Source: Magnetococcales bacterium
GTDB taxonomy: Bacteria > Pseudomonadota > Magnetococcia > Magnetococcales > JADFWT01
NCBI GenBank assembly: GCA_015233785.1
Contig: JADFWT010000012.1
Location: 1 to 42,750, forward strand
Reading direction: 5' to 3'
DNA length: 42,750 nt
Below the pieces are notes generated by a model, which saw nothing but the letters and a program-made list of their open reading frames with translations, made no database searches and had not been told where the DNA came from. The position numbers and the translations under genes are program-made. This document shows, piece after piece, positions 9,298 to 18,927 of the stretch (positions are counted from its first letter, which is position 1; each line of letters starts with the position of its first letter).

Positions 9298-9599
9298 AGC
9301 AGCGTATTCTGGAAACGTCTGGCCTCGGAGGCGGTGTCGGGCTAAAGTCCGGCGTACCCATGGTCTGGGTATGCGTCGAAAGGCTTCGGTGAAAACGCCC
9401 TATCATAGACCGGATCACCTTGTCGGACAAAGGCGAATCCATCGGCGTGATGGGAGGTGAAACGATTGGGGCATTTAATTGAATATAGGGGGGTGGATAG
9501 GGCCATGTCATTTTTTTCGTGATGGAGTGCTTGTTTTTCACTCCCTTTACGCAGTATATTCCAACGGCTCCGATACACATTTCGGAGTCGTGAGTGAGA
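9298..9599. other. Divergent promoter region, hemA and tRNA cluster
   Basis: 302 non-coding bases between the leftward hemA and the rightward tRNA-Pro. A possible promoter for the tRNAs is TTGTTT (9531-9536), an 18-base spacer, and TATATT (9555-9560), which would start transcription about 35 bases before the tRNA. The -35 box matches poorly. Reading frames through this stretch run into the tRNA genes and are not coding. Confidence 0.4.
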
Positions 9600-9676
<77 letters not shown>

Positions 9677-9734
9677 TTCATGAAGCTGGATTCCAATGCA
9701 GCGGGACGCCGTGGTAATGCATGCGGCGAGGTGA

Positions 9735-9811
9735 GCGCCCGTAGCTCAACTGGATAGAGCAACGGCCTTCTAAGCCGTAGGTTGCAGGTTCGAGCCCTGC
9801 CGGGCGCACCA
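9735..9811 (+). tRNA. tRNA-Arg (anticodon TCT)
   Basis: A 77-base cloverleaf. Acceptor GCGCCCG pairs with CGGGCGC, discriminator A, CCA encoded. The anticodon loop CTTCTAA gives TCT, which reads AGA and AGG. Confidence 0.97.
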
Positions 9812-9959
9812 AGAGCCGGAATCCATTTTTTTGCTTGCCGGAGCGGCAAATCCTCATACATTATGGGGCGATGCCCTCCCGGATGGTGGGTGGCGTCTTG
9901 CGCGGCGCGGTCATTTGTTTTGGCCCACCTTGTTTCAAGATCCTGCCCATCCTGTTTGG

Positions 9960-9991
9960 CCCATCTTCAGCAGGGATATGGCGAAGATGGG
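9960..9991 (+). repeat. Stem-loop just upstream of tRNA-His
   Basis: CCCATCTTC (9960-9968) and GAAGATGGG (9983-9991) form a perfect 9-bp stem with a 14-base loop, ending 9 bases before tRNA-His. No T-run follows, so it is not a terminator. It may be a processing or spacing structure in the tRNA precursor. The wider 9812-10000 spacer holds no gene. Confidence 0.45.
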
Positions 9992-10000
9992 GTAGCGTAT

Positions 10001-10077
10001 GGCGGTCGTAGCTCAGTCGGTAGAGCCCTGGATTGTGATTCCAGTTGTCGCGAGTTCAAATCTCGTCGATCGCCCCA
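10001..10077 (+). tRNA. tRNA-His (anticodon GTG) with encoded G-1 and C73
   Basis: The anticodon is GTG in loop TTGTGAT. The 7-bp acceptor GCGGTCG (10002-10008) pairs with CGATCGC (10067-10073). G at 10001 is the extra G-1, and C at 10074 is C73, followed by CCA. This is the ordinary bacterial histidine identity pair, which many Alphaproteobacteria have lost. Confidence 0.95.
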
Positions 10078-10226
10078 TTTTTTCTCTTCGCCCAAGTTAC
10101 AGACGGGACATGACGACCCTGCCGGCACGGCTTGCGGATTGGGCGCGGCGGACAGAATCCAGGGATTGGATACTGGCCGTATCGCTTGTGAGCTCAGGTT
10201 TCTTCTGTGGGGCGCGGTGGGTGCCT

Positions 10227-10311
10227 GCGAAAGTGGCGGAACTGGTAGACGCCCTGGATTTAGGATCCAGTGCCGCAAGGCGTGGGGGTTCGACTCCCCC
10301 CTTTCGCACCA
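10227..10311 (+). tRNA. tRNA-Leu (anticodon TAG)
   Basis: An 85-base class II tRNA with a long variable arm (TGCCGCAAGGCGT). Acceptor GCGAAAG pairs with CTTTCGC, discriminator A, CCA encoded. The loop ATTTAGG gives anticodon TAG. A short GC-rich palindrome with a T-run (10323-10339) follows and could end the tRNA transcript weakly. Confidence 0.96.
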
Positions 10312-10424
10312 TTTTTATCAGGCCCGATATCGGGTTTTTGCAGTTGGTCTCCAGTGATGAGCACCGTTCACGTTTCCTTAATTTTATGTTGCCCTTCCTC
10401 ATATTTAGATAGAGCAGGTTTTCC

Positions 10425-11768
10425 ATGGATGTCACCGTAGAAGAAAAAGGCCAGTTTGATCGCAGCGTTACCGTACGGATTCCGGCGGAGCGCGTGGCGC
10501 AGATGATGGATGTGGAGGTGCAGCGCCTGGCGCAGTCGGTGCGTCTGCCTGGATTCCGGCCCGGTAAGGCACCCAAGAAGATGCTGGAGTCCCGCTATCA
10601 GGGGCAGATTGTGGCCGAAGTAGGAGAGCGACTGGTGGAGAGTACCTACTCCCAGGCTCTGCGGGATAACGACCTGCGTCCTGTGGGGCCGCCGGAGTTG
10701 GAGGTGGGGAAACTCTCCCGAGAGGATGGTTTCTCCTATACGGCCGTGGTTCAGGTGATGCCTACCATGACCCCCGAAGGGTATAAGGATCTGAAGCTGA
10801 CGCGTCTGGCGGCGACCATTGAAGAGGCCGATGTGGATCGGGTCATTGAGGAGATGCGCCGCAGCAACGCCGAGTTTGAAATGGCGGAAGGGCGTGCGGC
10901 AGAGAAGGGCGATCAGGTGGTGTTGGATTTCGAGGGGTTTGTCGATGACGAGCCGTTTGAGGGCGGGGCCTCCGAGAAGTACGTGTTGACTCTGGGTGAA
11001 AATCGTTTCATCCCCGGTTTTGAGGAGCAGTTGGAAGGCGCTAAGGCCGACCAGGATGTGGATGTGAAGGTCACTTTCCCGGAGAAGTACCACAGCAGCA
11101 ATCTGGCCGGTAAAGAGGCGATTTTCAAGTGCAAGGTTCACGAAGTGCGCACCCCGGAGTTGCCGGAGGTGGATGACGATTTTGCCAAGGCGTCCGGCGG
11201 TGTCGAAGAGGGCGGCGTTGAGGCGCTTCGTCAGAAGGTTCAGGAGCGGCTGGTCAAAGAGGCGGAGAAAAAATCCCGCCAACTGCTACGCAGCGAAATC
11301 ATGGACCAACTACTGGAGGCCAACCGCACCGAGTTGCCCGACCAGTTGGTGGATCAGGAAGCCAAGGCGCTTATCGATCGGATCAAGGGGGAGTATAAAA
11401 ACCAGGGTGTGGACCCCGAAGCCATGAAGTCCGAGCAGGAGTGGATGGACGAGTACCGCGATTCAGCGATGGATCGGGTGATTCTCGGCATGACTGTAGG
11501 TGCTATCTCCCGTGAGGAGTCCATCGGGGCCGACGAAGAGGAGCTCTCCGCTCATCTGGATAAGATGATTGAGGAGACCGTCGGTGAGATGCCCGGCGTG
11601 GATCCCGAGCGCATGAAGGCTTGGTTCCGTGAGGACAAGGAGCGCATGGGTGAGGTGGAGAGCCGACTTGTGGAGGAGAAGATCATCGAATGGATCGTCG
11701 ATCACGGCGAGATGAGCGATGAAAACATCTCCCTGGAAGAGCTGCTCAATAAGGGTACAGAGGGCTGA
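10425..11768 (+). CDS. tig: Trigger factor (ribosome-associated chaperone)
   Basis: 447 residues. Binds ribosomal protein uL23 at the peptide exit and shields nascent chains. The ribosome-docking signature GFRPGKAP is at residues 43-50. A FKBP-type prolyl-isomerase domain follows (about 155-240, with KGDQVVLDFEGF and PGFEEQLEGAK), then the helical C-terminal chaperone arms. The ATG has AGCAGG upstream. It heads the conserved order tig-clpP-clpX-lon-hup. A 267-base gap before clpP makes a separate promoter for the protease genes likely. Confidence 0.97.
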   Translation: MDVTVEEKGQFDRSVTVRIPAERVAQMMDVEVQRLAQSVRLPGFRPGKAPKKMLESRYQGQIVAEVGERLVESTYSQALRDNDLRPVGPPELEVGKLSREDGFSYTAVVQVMPTMTPEGYKDLKLTRLAATIEEADVDRVIEEMRRSNAEFEMAEGRAAEKGDQVVLDFEGFVDDEPFEGGASEKYVLTLGENRFIPGFEEQLEGAKADQDVDVKVTFPEKYHSSNLAGKEAIFKCKVHEVRTPELPEVDDDFAKASGGVEEGGVEALRQKVQERLVKEAEKKSRQLLRSEIMDQLLEANRTELPDQLVDQEAKALIDRIKGEYKNQGVDPEAMKSEQEWMDEYRDSAMDRVILGMTVGAISREESIGADEEELSAHLDKMIEETVGEMPGVDPERMKAWFREDKERMGEVESRLVEEKIIEWIVDHGEMSDENISLEELLNKGTEG

Positions 11769-12035
11769 CATATCCCCTCATCGGCGTCGATTTCTCGGCG
11801 CAATTCAGGTTAAACAGACCCCGGCATGACAGCGCTTTATGTGCATAAATGCCGGTTGAAGGGGTGAGCCGTGCGGTTTTTGCCGTACCGTTTCGCCCTG
11901 TGTGGTGTATGATCACTGTTCAATAGTCTGGTCGTGTTGTGGCATCGGGCTTGCATTCTACAGAGCCGACGGCCTGTGTGTTGCAGTGTGTCCGCATCGC
12001 ACCAAAATGGAACTGAAAAGGGAAGGGAAGGCTCT

Positions 12036-12668
12036 ATGAATCTGGTGCCAATGGTGGTGGAAACCACCAATCGCGGTGAGCGGGCCTACGATATCTACTC
12101 GCGGCTGCTCAAGGAGCGGGTGGTGTTTATGGTGGGGGCCGTCAATGACGAGATGGCCAACTTGGTGATTGCACAGCTGCTTTTTCTGGAGTCGGAAAAT
12201 CCCGAAAAAGATATCCACCTCTACATCAACAGTCCTGGCGGTTTGGTGACGGCGGGTCTGGGCATCTATGACACCATGCAGTTTATTCGTCCCGATGTCA
12301 GTACTCTATGTCTGGGGCAGGCGGCCAGTATGGGTGCCGTGCTTTTGGCGGCGGGCACCAAGGGTAAGCGGCTTGTGTTGCCGAATGCTCGGGTGATGAT
12401 CCATCAGCCTCTGGGCGGATTTCAGGGACAGGCGTCCGATATTGAGATCCATGCTCGGGAGATGCTGCGAGTTCGTCAGACACTGAATGAGATTTTGGTA
12501 GACCACACCGGAAAAAGCATGGATTGCATCTCCGAGGATACCGAGCGGGACAACTTTATGTCCGGTGCCGAGGCGTGTGAATACGGGCTGGCCGATAAAG
12601 TGGTCGAGAAGCGCGACCTTCCCGATGATCATGAGAGCAAGGACGAGCGCTCGGACAACGACGCCTGA
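12036..12668 (+). CDS. clpP: ATP-dependent Clp protease proteolytic subunit
   Basis: 210 residues. Forms the tetradecameric serine-protease chamber used by ClpX and ClpA. The catalytic triad is Ser98 (QAASMGAVL), His123 (MIHQPLGG) and Asp172 (ERDNFMS). The IGF-type and N-terminal regions are normal. The last 17 residues are an acidic, hydrophilic tail ([13 protein letters not shown]) slightly longer than in E. coli. The start is set by a purine-rich GGGAAGGGAAGG just before 12036; an in-frame ATG at 11934 would add residues not seen in the family. It lies 58 bases upstream of clpX. Confidence 0.97.
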   Translation: MNLVPMVVETTNRGERAYDIYSRLLKERVVFMVGAVNDEMANLVIAQLLFLESENPEKDIHLYINSPGGLVTAGLGIYDTMQFIRPDVSTLCLGQAASMGAVLLAAGTKGKRLVLPNARVMIHQPLGGFQGQASDIEIHAREMLRVRQTLNEILVDHTGKSMDCISEDTERDNFMSGAEACEYGLADKVVEKRDLPDDHESKDERSDNDA

Positions 12669-12726
12669 TCGGCCCGCCTGGGTTGGCGGAGACCGGAAGC
12701 TAAATGAGAGTGATTGAGGCGCCCAA

Positions 12727-13998
12727 ATGGGAAAAACGACAACCGACTCCGGGAGTGTTCTGCACTGCTCCTTTTGCGGCAAGAGTCAACACGAATCGCG
12801 CAAGCTGATTGCCGGCCCGGCGGTCTATATATGCGATGAGTGTGTGGACCTGTGCAACGATATCATCAAGAAGGATAAGGGTGATGCGGCGCTGCCTAAG
12901 AATCAGCAGCGTGAAGGATTGATGCCGCCCAAGGAGATCAAGCAGACGCTGGACCAGTACATCATCGGCCAGGACTTCGCCAAGAAGGTGGTCTCGGTGG
13001 CGGTCTACAACCACTACAAGCGTCTGGAGAATGATCTCAGCGACGATGGGGTGGAGGTGGCCAAGAGCAACGTGCTGATGATCGGTCCTACCGGCTCCGG
13101 CAAGACGCTCATCGCCCAGACTCTGGCGAGAATTCTTGATGTTCCTTTTACCATCGCCGACGCCACCAGCCTCACCGAGGCGGGGTATGTGGGCGAAGAT
13201 GTGGAGAACATCATTCTGCGTCTGTTGCAGGCATCGGACAACGATGTGGATCGTGCTCAGCGGGGCATCGTCTTTATCGATGAGATCGATAAAATCTCCC
13301 GCAAATCGGACAACCCCTCCATTACGCGGGATGTCTCCGGCGAAGGGGTGCAGCAGGCGCTGCTCAAGATTATTGAGGGCACCGTGGCCAGCGTACCGCC
13401 CCAGGGTGGACGCAAGCATCCCCAGCAGGAGTATCTCCAGGTGGATACCACCAACATTCTGGTGATCTGCGGCGGGGCTTTTAACGGTCTGGAGAAGGTG
13501 ATTGAGCGGCGTTCCACCAAGCATCATGGTATCGGCTTCGGTTCGGAAGTGAGTACGGGAACCGCCGAAGAGCGCATGAATGAGCTGCTGGAGGATTTGG
13601 AGCCTGAGGATCTACTGCAATTTGGTCTGATTCCCGAGTTTGTCGGGCGTCTGCCGGTGGTGGCGACCCTCACTGAGCTGGATCTGGACGATCTGGTAGA
13701 GATCCTGACCCGGCCCAAAAACGCTCTGATTAAGCAGTATAAGAAACTGTTTAAGTTGGATAATGTGACCCTTACCTTTACCGATGATGCCCTGCGTGCC
13801 GTGGCGGAGAAGAGCCACAAGCGTAAGACCGGGGCACGTGGCCTGCGGGCTATTCTGGAGGAGGTGTTGCTGGATGTGATGTTCGACATCCCCTCCGCCT
13901 CTGATGTGGATGAGGTGGTGATCAATCGTGATGTGGTGGAGAAGGTGGCGGAGCCGCTGCTGATCTACGCTAAAAACCCCATGGAAGCCAAGGCCTGA
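12727..13998 (+). CDS. clpX: Clp protease ATP-binding subunit ClpX
   Basis: 423 residues. AAA+ unfoldase that feeds substrates to ClpP. The N-terminal zinc-binding domain has Cys14, Cys17, Cys36 and Cys39. Walker A is GPTGSGKT at 120-127, Walker B is [10 protein letters not shown], and the substrate-gripping pore loop is GYVGED. The sensor-2 region [13 protein letters not shown] is present. Length and all motifs are standard. It ends 11 bases before lon, indicating co-transcription. Confidence 0.98.
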   Translation: MGKTTTDSGSVLHCSFCGKSQHESRKLIAGPAVYICDECVDLCNDIIKKDKGDAALPKNQQREGLMPPKEIKQTLDQYIIGQDFAKKVVSVAVYNHYKRLENDLSDDGVEVAKSNVLMIGPTGSGKTLIAQTLARILDVPFTIADATSLTEAGYVGEDVENIILRLLQASDNDVDRAQRGIVFIDEIDKISRKSDNPSITRDVSGEGVQQALLKIIEGTVASVPPQGGRKHPQQEYLQVDTTNILVICGGAFNGLEKVIERRSTKHHGIGFGSEVSTGTAEERMNELLEDLEPEDLLQFGLIPEFVGRLPVVATLTELDLDDLVEILTRPKNALIKQYKKLFKLDNVTLTFTDDALRAVAEKSHKRKTGARGLRAILEEVLLDVMFDIPSASDVDEVVINRDVVEKVAEPLLIYAKNPMEAKA

Positions 13999-14009
13999 GG
14001 CCCTCTTTT

Positions 14010-16466
14010 ATGAATAGTTTTCGTGATCAGGACGCCACGGGCGTCATGCGCATGCCAGCTCTCCCTCTGCGGGATATTGTGGTATTTCCCCATATGATTG
14101 TGCCTTTGTTTGTGGGGCGAGATCGATCCATACGGGCGCTGGAGGCGGTGACCGAGATGGCGGAGAAGGATCGCAAGGTGATCCTGGTCTCTCAGCGCGA
14201 CGCATCCACCGATAACCCCGAGGGGAGCGAGGTGTATGACGTCGGTGTCGTCGGCTCGCTGCTACAGCTTCTGAAGCTGCCTGACGGCACGGTGAAGGTG
14301 CTGGCCGAAGGTGGACGCCGGGTGAAGATTCTCGGTTACGATCAGGAGGATCCCTATTTTCTGGTTCGCTATGAGTATCTGGAATCAGAGCCCTACAGCT
14401 CCACGGAAGCTCAGGCGCTGATGCGCTCGGTGGTGGGTCAGTTTGAGACCTACACCAAGTTCAACAAGAAGGTGCCGCCGGAAGTGTTGATGACCTTCCA
14501 GTCCATTGAGGATCCAGGGCGTTTGGCCGATATTGCCGCCTCGCACCTGACGCTGAATGTGACCGAAAAGCAGTCGTTGCTTGAGGTGACATCGGTGATT
14601 GAGCGTCTGGAGCGTCTGTTTCTGGCGCTGGAGCAGGAGATTGAAGTGCTTCAGGTGGAGAAGCGCATCCGTGGCCGTGTTAAGCGGCAGATGGAGAAGA
14701 GCCACCGGGACTATTATCTCAATGAGCAGATGAAGGCGATCCAGAAGGAGCTGGGGGATCGTGACGATGACAAGGATGAGTTGAATGAGTTGGCGGAGCA
14801 GATCAAAGCTGCCAATCTGCCGGAAGAGGCGCTGAAGAAGGCCGAGTCGGAGCTGCGCAAGCTGCGCCAGATGGCCCCCATGTCGGCAGAAGCGACGGTG
14901 GTGCGCAACTATTTGGATTGGATCGTCAATCTTCCCTGGGGCAAAGAGACAGAGCTGGAGCACGACCTGCATAAGGCCGAGGAGATCCTGGATGAGGATC
15001 ACTACGGGCTGAACAAGGTTAAAGAGCGCATTGTCGAGCATCTGGCGGTGCAGCAGAAGGTCAAAAAGATGAAGGGTCCGATTCTTTGTCTTGTGGGGCC
15101 TCCTGGTGTGGGCAAGACCTCTCTGGCCAAATCCATTGCTCGGGCGGCTGGACGTGAGTATGTGCGTGTCTCGCTGGGCGGTGTGCGTGATGAAGCGGAG
15201 ATTCGAGGCCATCGGCGTACCTATATCGGCTCCCTGCCTGGCAAGGTGATTCAGTCCATGAAGAAGGCGGGTAGCTCCAATCCGCTCTTTTTGCTCGATG
15301 AGATCGACAAGGTGGGTGCCGACTATCGGGGAGATCCCTCTTCGGCACTTTTGGAGGTGCTGGACCCTGAGCAGAACAACACCTTTGCCGATCACTATCT
15401 AGAGGTGGATTACGATCTCTCATCGGTGATGTTTATCACCACCGCCAACAGCATGACGATCTCCAGGCCGCTTCTGGACCGTATGGAGGTGATTCGTCTG
15501 GCCGGGTATACCGAGCGTGAGAAGATGCAGATCGCCTCCCGCTACCTGATTCCTCGGCAGATGGAGTCCCATGGTCTGGAGGATCGAGAATTCAGTGTCT
15601 CCCGCTCGGCTTTGCTGGAGCTGATCCGGCGCTACACTCGCGAGGCAGGGGTGCGTAATCTGGAGCGTGAGATTGCGGCGCTCTGTCGTAAGGCCGCCAA
15701 GCGTATTCTTTCGGAAGAGAAGTGTGAAACCGTCTCGGTGGGCACCAACACCCTGGCAAAATATCTGGGGGTTGCCCGCCATCAGTACGGCCAGATTGAG
15801 GAGAAGGATCTGGTGGGGGTAACCACCGGTCTGGCTTGGACCGAAGTGGGAGGTGAGCTGCTCTCCATTGAGGCGATCCATGTCAACGGCAAGGGGAAGC
15901 TGACCATCACCGGTAAACTGGGCGATGTGATGCAGGAGTCGGCCCAGGCGGCGGTCACCTATGCCAGGTCTCGGGCCGAAATGTGGGGCATTTTGCCGGA
16001 TAAGGCGTTTTTCCAAGAGCGTGATTTCCATATCCACGTTCCAGAAGGAGCCACGCCAAAGGATGGTCCATCGGCGGGTATTGCCCTCTGTACCACCATC
16101 GTCAGCGCCATGACCGGCATCCCGGTGCATCGTGATATTGCCATGACTGGTGAGATCTCGCTGCGGGGGCGGGTGTTGATGATCGGCGGGCTAAAAGAGA
16201 AATTGATGGCGGCTCATCGTGCGCGGATTTTGAAAGTGATCATCCCTAACGAGAACGTCAAGGACTTGAAAGATTTGCCGGCGGTGGTTCTAAAAGACAT
16301 TGAAATTCATCCGGTTAAGCATATGGATGAGGTTTTGGAAATTGCTCTGGTGGAGAATTTGGCCAAAAAAAATCTGCCTCCGATCCCGAAGCGGGGGAAA
16401 GGTGGTAAAGCCTCAACTTCACAGAAGGAAACGGCACCTGTTGACCCCCAGGTTGTGACCCATTAA
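14010..16466 (+). CDS. lon: ATP-dependent protease La
   Basis: 818 residues, family-typical. The N-terminal substrate-binding domain (to about 310, with a coiled-coil part) leads to an AAA+ module with Walker A GPPGVGKT at 363-370. The C-terminal protease domain has the Ser-Lys dyad: Ser688 in [10 protein letters not shown] and Lys731 in GGLKEK. The C-terminal tail is lysine- and threonine-rich and disordered-looking. It degrades misfolded and regulatory proteins in the cytosol. No clear terminator follows within the 175-base gap to the HU gene. Confidence 0.98.
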   Translation: MNSFRDQDATGVMRMPALPLRDIVVFPHMIVPLFVGRDRSIRALEAVTEMAEKDRKVILVSQRDASTDNPEGSEVYDVGVVGSLLQLLKLPDGTVKVLAEGGRRVKILGYDQEDPYFLVRYEYLESEPYSSTEAQALMRSVVGQFETYTKFNKKVPPEVLMTFQSIEDPGRLADIAASHLTLNVTEKQSLLEVTSVIERLERLFLALEQEIEVLQVEKRIRGRVKRQMEKSHRDYYLNEQMKAIQKELGDRDDDKDELNELAEQIKAANLPEEALKKAESELRKLRQMAPMSAEATVVRNYLDWIVNLPWGKETELEHDLHKAEEILDEDHYGLNKVKERIVEHLAVQQKVKKMKGPILCLVGPPGVGKTSLAKSIARAAGREYVRVSLGGVRDEAEIRGHRRTYIGSLPGKVIQSMKKAGSSNPLFLLDEIDKVGADYRGDPSSALLEVLDPEQNNTFADHYLEVDYDLSSVMFITTANSMTISRPLLDRMEVIRLAGYTEREKMQIASRYLIPRQMESHGLEDREFSVSRSALLELIRRYTREAGVRNLEREIAALCRKAAKRILSEEKCETVSVGTNTLAKYLGVARHQYGQIEEKDLVGVTTGLAWTEVGGELLSIEAIHVNGKGKLTITGKLGDVMQESAQAAVTYARSRAEMWGILPDKAFFQERDFHIHVPEGATPKDGPSAGIALCTTIVSAMTGIPVHRDIAMTGEISLRGRVLMIGGLKEKLMAAHRARILKVIIPNENVKDLKDLPAVVLKDIEIHPVKHMDEVLEIALVENLAKKNLPPIPKRGKGGKASTSQKETAPVDPQVVTH

Positions 16467-16586
16467 AAAGGAGTGAGTCGCCTCTGACGCCAACCTGCCG
16501 GTGTGCAGTATCGGGAAGCATTCAAGCTGTTTGTGGCCCGGTTCTTCATGGGGTTCCTTAAAGGTAGCCAGCGTCGGAACATCGTA

Positions 16587-16599
16587 AGCGTTAAACGCT
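16587..16599. promoter_or_regulatory. Palindrome upstream of the HU gene
   Basis: AGCGTT-A-AACGCT is a perfect 13-base palindrome 43 bases before the HU start. It could be an operator overlapping the HU promoter, but no convincing -35/-10 pair can be fixed around it. Confidence 0.3.
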
Positions 16600-16641
16600 G
16601 TTTAGAGTATTCTGAACACCATCTGGAGGGAGGGCTTTCCA

Positions 16642-16920
16642 TTGAACAAAACCGAGCTCGTCGAGGAAGTCGCCAAGAGCACCGGCTTGACCAAAGTGCA
16701 GTCCACTGAAGCCGTTGAGGCGGTTATCGGTGCTATTCAGGGGCAACTTGCCCAGGGCGGACAGGTTAGCCTTATCGGCTTCGGCACCTTTTCGGTAGCC
16801 GAGCGTGCGGCCCGCACCGGACGTAATCCGCAAACCGGCAAAAAAATTAAGATTGCCGCCACCCGTCTGCCGAAGTTTAAACCCGGCAAGGGGCTGAAAG
16901 ACGCTGTAGCAAAAAAATAG
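16642..16920 (+). CDS. hup: HU-type DNA-binding protein
   Basis: 92 residues. Small histone-like protein that bends and compacts DNA. The N-terminus MNKTELVEEVA, the core GFGTFSV and the DNA-arm signature GRNPQTGKKIKI are diagnostic. The start is TTG, supported by GGAGGGAGGG a few bases upstream and by the exact family N-terminus; no ATG or GTG fits. It follows lon, as HU genes do in many proteobacteria. Two hairpins downstream can end transcription. Confidence 0.96.
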   Translation: MNKTELVEEVAKSTGLTKVQSTEAVEAVIGAIQGQLAQGGQVSLIGFGTFSVAERAARTGRNPQTGKKIKIAATRLPKFKPGKGLKDAVAKK

Positions 16921-16945
16921 CAATGGATGTGATTCGCTCTTAAAT

Positions 16946-16966
16946 GGGCCGATAACGCCCTTTTTT
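16946..16966 (+). terminator. Terminator after the HU gene
   Basis: GGGC (16946-16949) pairs with GCCC (16957-16960) around a 7-base loop, followed directly by six T residues. The stem is short but ideally placed 26 bases after the stop codon. Confidence 0.6.
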
Positions 16967-16980
16967 GATCGCACACCAGC

Positions 16981-17013
16981 AAATCCCGCCTGTTTTCCTA
17001 ATGGGCGGGATTT
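16981..17013. terminator. Second hairpin after the HU gene
   Basis: AAATCCCGCC (16981-16990) and GGCGGGATTT (17004-17013) form a perfect 10-bp stem with a 13-base loop. GTGCTTTT follows. A back-up terminator for hup is the simplest reading. Confidence 0.55.
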
Positions 17014-17125
17014 GTGCTTTTAGGAACAATTCAGGATAGATTTTCGGCCGTGTGCGCTTTTTTCGTGCATCGCCGGTCGAGTTATGCCATAGTCTTTTCC
17101 GCCGTCGATACGGCAGATCCCGTTC

Positions 17126-17201
17126 GGGCGGGTAGCTCAGTTGGGAGAGCATCGGCCTTACAAGCCGAGGGTCACAGGTTCAAGCCCTGTTCCGCCCACC
17201 A
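17126..17201 (+). tRNA. tRNA-Val (anticodon TAC)
   Basis: A 76-base cloverleaf. Acceptor GGGCGGG pairs with TCCGCCC (one G-T), discriminator A, CCA encoded. The anticodon loop CTTACAA gives TAC. Confidence 0.97.
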
Positions 17202-17252
17202 CTCATTTTACAGTGTTGTTCAAATTCGTCTGTTTTGAGTGCATATTTTCGG

Positions 17253-17281
17253 TTGACAGGGGGCGGTTAAAGCCGTAATTT
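17253..17281 (+). promoter_or_regulatory. Sigma-70-type promoter for tRNA-Asp
   Basis: A perfect TTGACA (17253-17258), a 17-base spacer and TAATTT (17276-17281). Transcription would start about 75 bases before tRNA-Asp, so this tRNA can be made independently of tRNA-Val. Confidence 0.65.
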
Positions 17282-17361
17282 TGCCGCTCCATGAAGGGCC
17301 GACCAAAGGTCTTAAATGGGGAGATTCGACGGATCCTGCTTTATTCGCGGGCATAATTTAC

Positions 17362-17438
17362 GGGGGCGTAGTTCAGTTGGTTAGAATGCCGGCCTGTCAC
17401 GCCGGAGGTCGCGGGTTCGAGTCCCGTCGCTCCCGCCA
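17362..17438 (+). tRNA. tRNA-Asp (anticodon GTC)
   Basis: A 77-base cloverleaf. Acceptor GGGGGCG pairs with CGCTCCC (one G-T), discriminator G73 as expected for aspartate, CCA encoded. The anticodon loop CTGTCAC gives GTC. Confidence 0.97.
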
Positions 17439-17453
17439 AAACTCGCTAAATAG

Positions 17454-17487
17454 GAGCAAGTCGAATCTACTTCGACTTGCTCTTTTT
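17454..17487 (+). terminator. Terminator after tRNA-Asp
   Basis: GAGCAAGTCGAA (17454-17465) and TTCGACTTGCTC (17471-17482) form a perfect 12-bp stem with loop TCTAC, followed by five T residues. It separates the tRNA from the citrate lyase operon. Confidence 0.92.
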
Positions 17488-17586
17488 GTTTTTGATGTCC
17501 CCATTAAATTAAAAGTCTTACATCGGACGTGGGGGCCGAAGCGAATCGACGCACCTTGAGATGACCCTTGAATAAGGAGTGTGTAA

Positions 17587-18858
17587 ATGCAGATCACAGG
17601 CATGCGGTGGGGAGCGAAACTTCTGAAATATGTCGATTTCCCGACCACGGAAGTGCTGGGGCCGGAAGCGACCCCGGATGAAATTCAGGATCTGATCAGT
17701 CGTCACGGCGGCGTTCTGGTGAAGCCGATTTTTAAAGGCGGCATTGGTAAAAAGGGTAAAGCTGGTCTCATCGGTAAAGCCACCGATCTGGTAACGGCTC
17801 TCAAAGAGAAGGAGCGTCTCTACTTCTGCGAGCATACCCATGGCAACGCCACCGCTAAATCCGAAGGCGTCACCTATGAGGCGTTTGTTCCCGCCGAGTA
17901 CGAGGTATATGTCTCTCTCACCGACAACACGCGATTCCGCGCCCCCACCATTACCATCACCCATCATGGCGGCATGGATATCGAGGAGTTGCCGGAAGAC
18001 AAGATCAAGGTGATTCCCTTTGATCCGCTTACCGGCTTCAAAGGTTTTATCGTCTCCAACGCACTGAATGAGATGAATGCCCCCAGCGAAATCATCAGCC
18101 CGCTGGTGCAGAACCTGCCCAAGCTGTGGGATCTCTACCACAACTACGGCATGACCACCCTGGAGTTGAACCCGATTCGTATGGGTCGCAACGCCAAGGG
18201 GCGTCTGGTTCCCATCGCCTGTGACTTCAAGTGCGCCTTTGATGGCGACGACCCCAGCGTAAAGCGTCTTGGGTTGCCTGCCAATCTCGACAGCACCGGT
18301 TTCTCCAAGTACGAGCTGGAAGTGAACCAGTTGCGGACCTATCAGGGGCAGTCGGATGTGTTTGTCATCAACGATGCCGGTACCATCACTGCCATGACCT
18401 TTGGCGGCGGTGCCAACGCCCTGGTTACCGAGTTGCTCGGCGACCGCGCCACCATCTCTTCGGACTTCGGTGGCAACCCGCCCTACGCCAAGATGATGGA
18501 TATCAGCCGCATCACCTATAAATACTGGCTGAAACAGACCAACGTTCTGTTCTTGATCGGCGGTAAGGCAAACAACACCGACATTTACGAAACCTTCCGC
18601 GCCATGGCCGATGGTCTGCGCGACTACTTCAGCACCCACGGCCCAACCCCGCTCTATGTGGTGGTGGGACGCGGCGGACCCAATCTGGTCCGTGGTCTTG
18701 GCTATCTTCAGGATACGCTGGACTCTCTGGGGCTTCCCTACTCCATGTTTGGTTACGACTCCGCCATGAGCGAAGTGGTGAACTACGCCGAGGCCGCCGA
18801 TGACTGGATGGCCAATGGCGGTCGCGACATTGTCGCTGCCAAATTGGGGATCAAATAG
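17587..18858 (+). CDS. aclB: ATP citrate lyase, ATP-grasp (small) subunit
   Basis: 423 residues; the Chlorobium small subunit is about 398. Together with the next gene it cleaves citrate with ATP and CoA into acetyl-CoA and oxaloacetate, the key step of the reductive TCA cycle. The N-terminal ATP-grasp fold has VLVKPIFKGGIGKKGKAG (residues 43-60) and the metal-binding ELNP at 193-196. The C-terminal Rossmann part carries TFGGGANALV, SSDFGGNPPYAK and LIGGKANNTDIYETF, counterparts of citrate-contacting segments of human ACLY. AAGGAG lies 7 bases before the ATG. I follow the Chlorobium naming (AclB small, AclA large). A succinyl-CoA synthetase beta subunit was considered, but the partner's fused citrate-synthase domain argues against it. 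Confidence 0.87.
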   Translation: MQITGMRWGAKLLKYVDFPTTEVLGPEATPDEIQDLISRHGGVLVKPIFKGGIGKKGKAGLIGKATDLVTALKEKERLYFCEHTHGNATAKSEGVTYEAFVPAEYEVYVSLTDNTRFRAPTITITHHGGMDIEELPEDKIKVIPFDPLTGFKGFIVSNALNEMNAPSEIISPLVQNLPKLWDLYHNYGMTTLELNPIRMGRNAKGRLVPIACDFKCAFDGDDPSVKRLGLPANLDSTGFSKYELEVNQLRTYQGQSDVFVINDAGTITAMTFGGGANALVTELLGDRATISSDFGGNPPYAKMMDISRITYKYWLKQTNVLFLIGGKANNTDIYETFRAMADGLRDYFSTHGPTPLYVVVGRGGPNLVRGLGYLQDTLDSLGLPYSMFGYDSAMSEVVNYAEAADDWMANGGRDIVAAKLGIK

Positions 18859-18927
18859 TCCAGGAGCTGTCGGCCAGACCGACACACGATCCGAACCGTG
18901 TTGAAGAACAAGTGATCGAGGTTTGAT

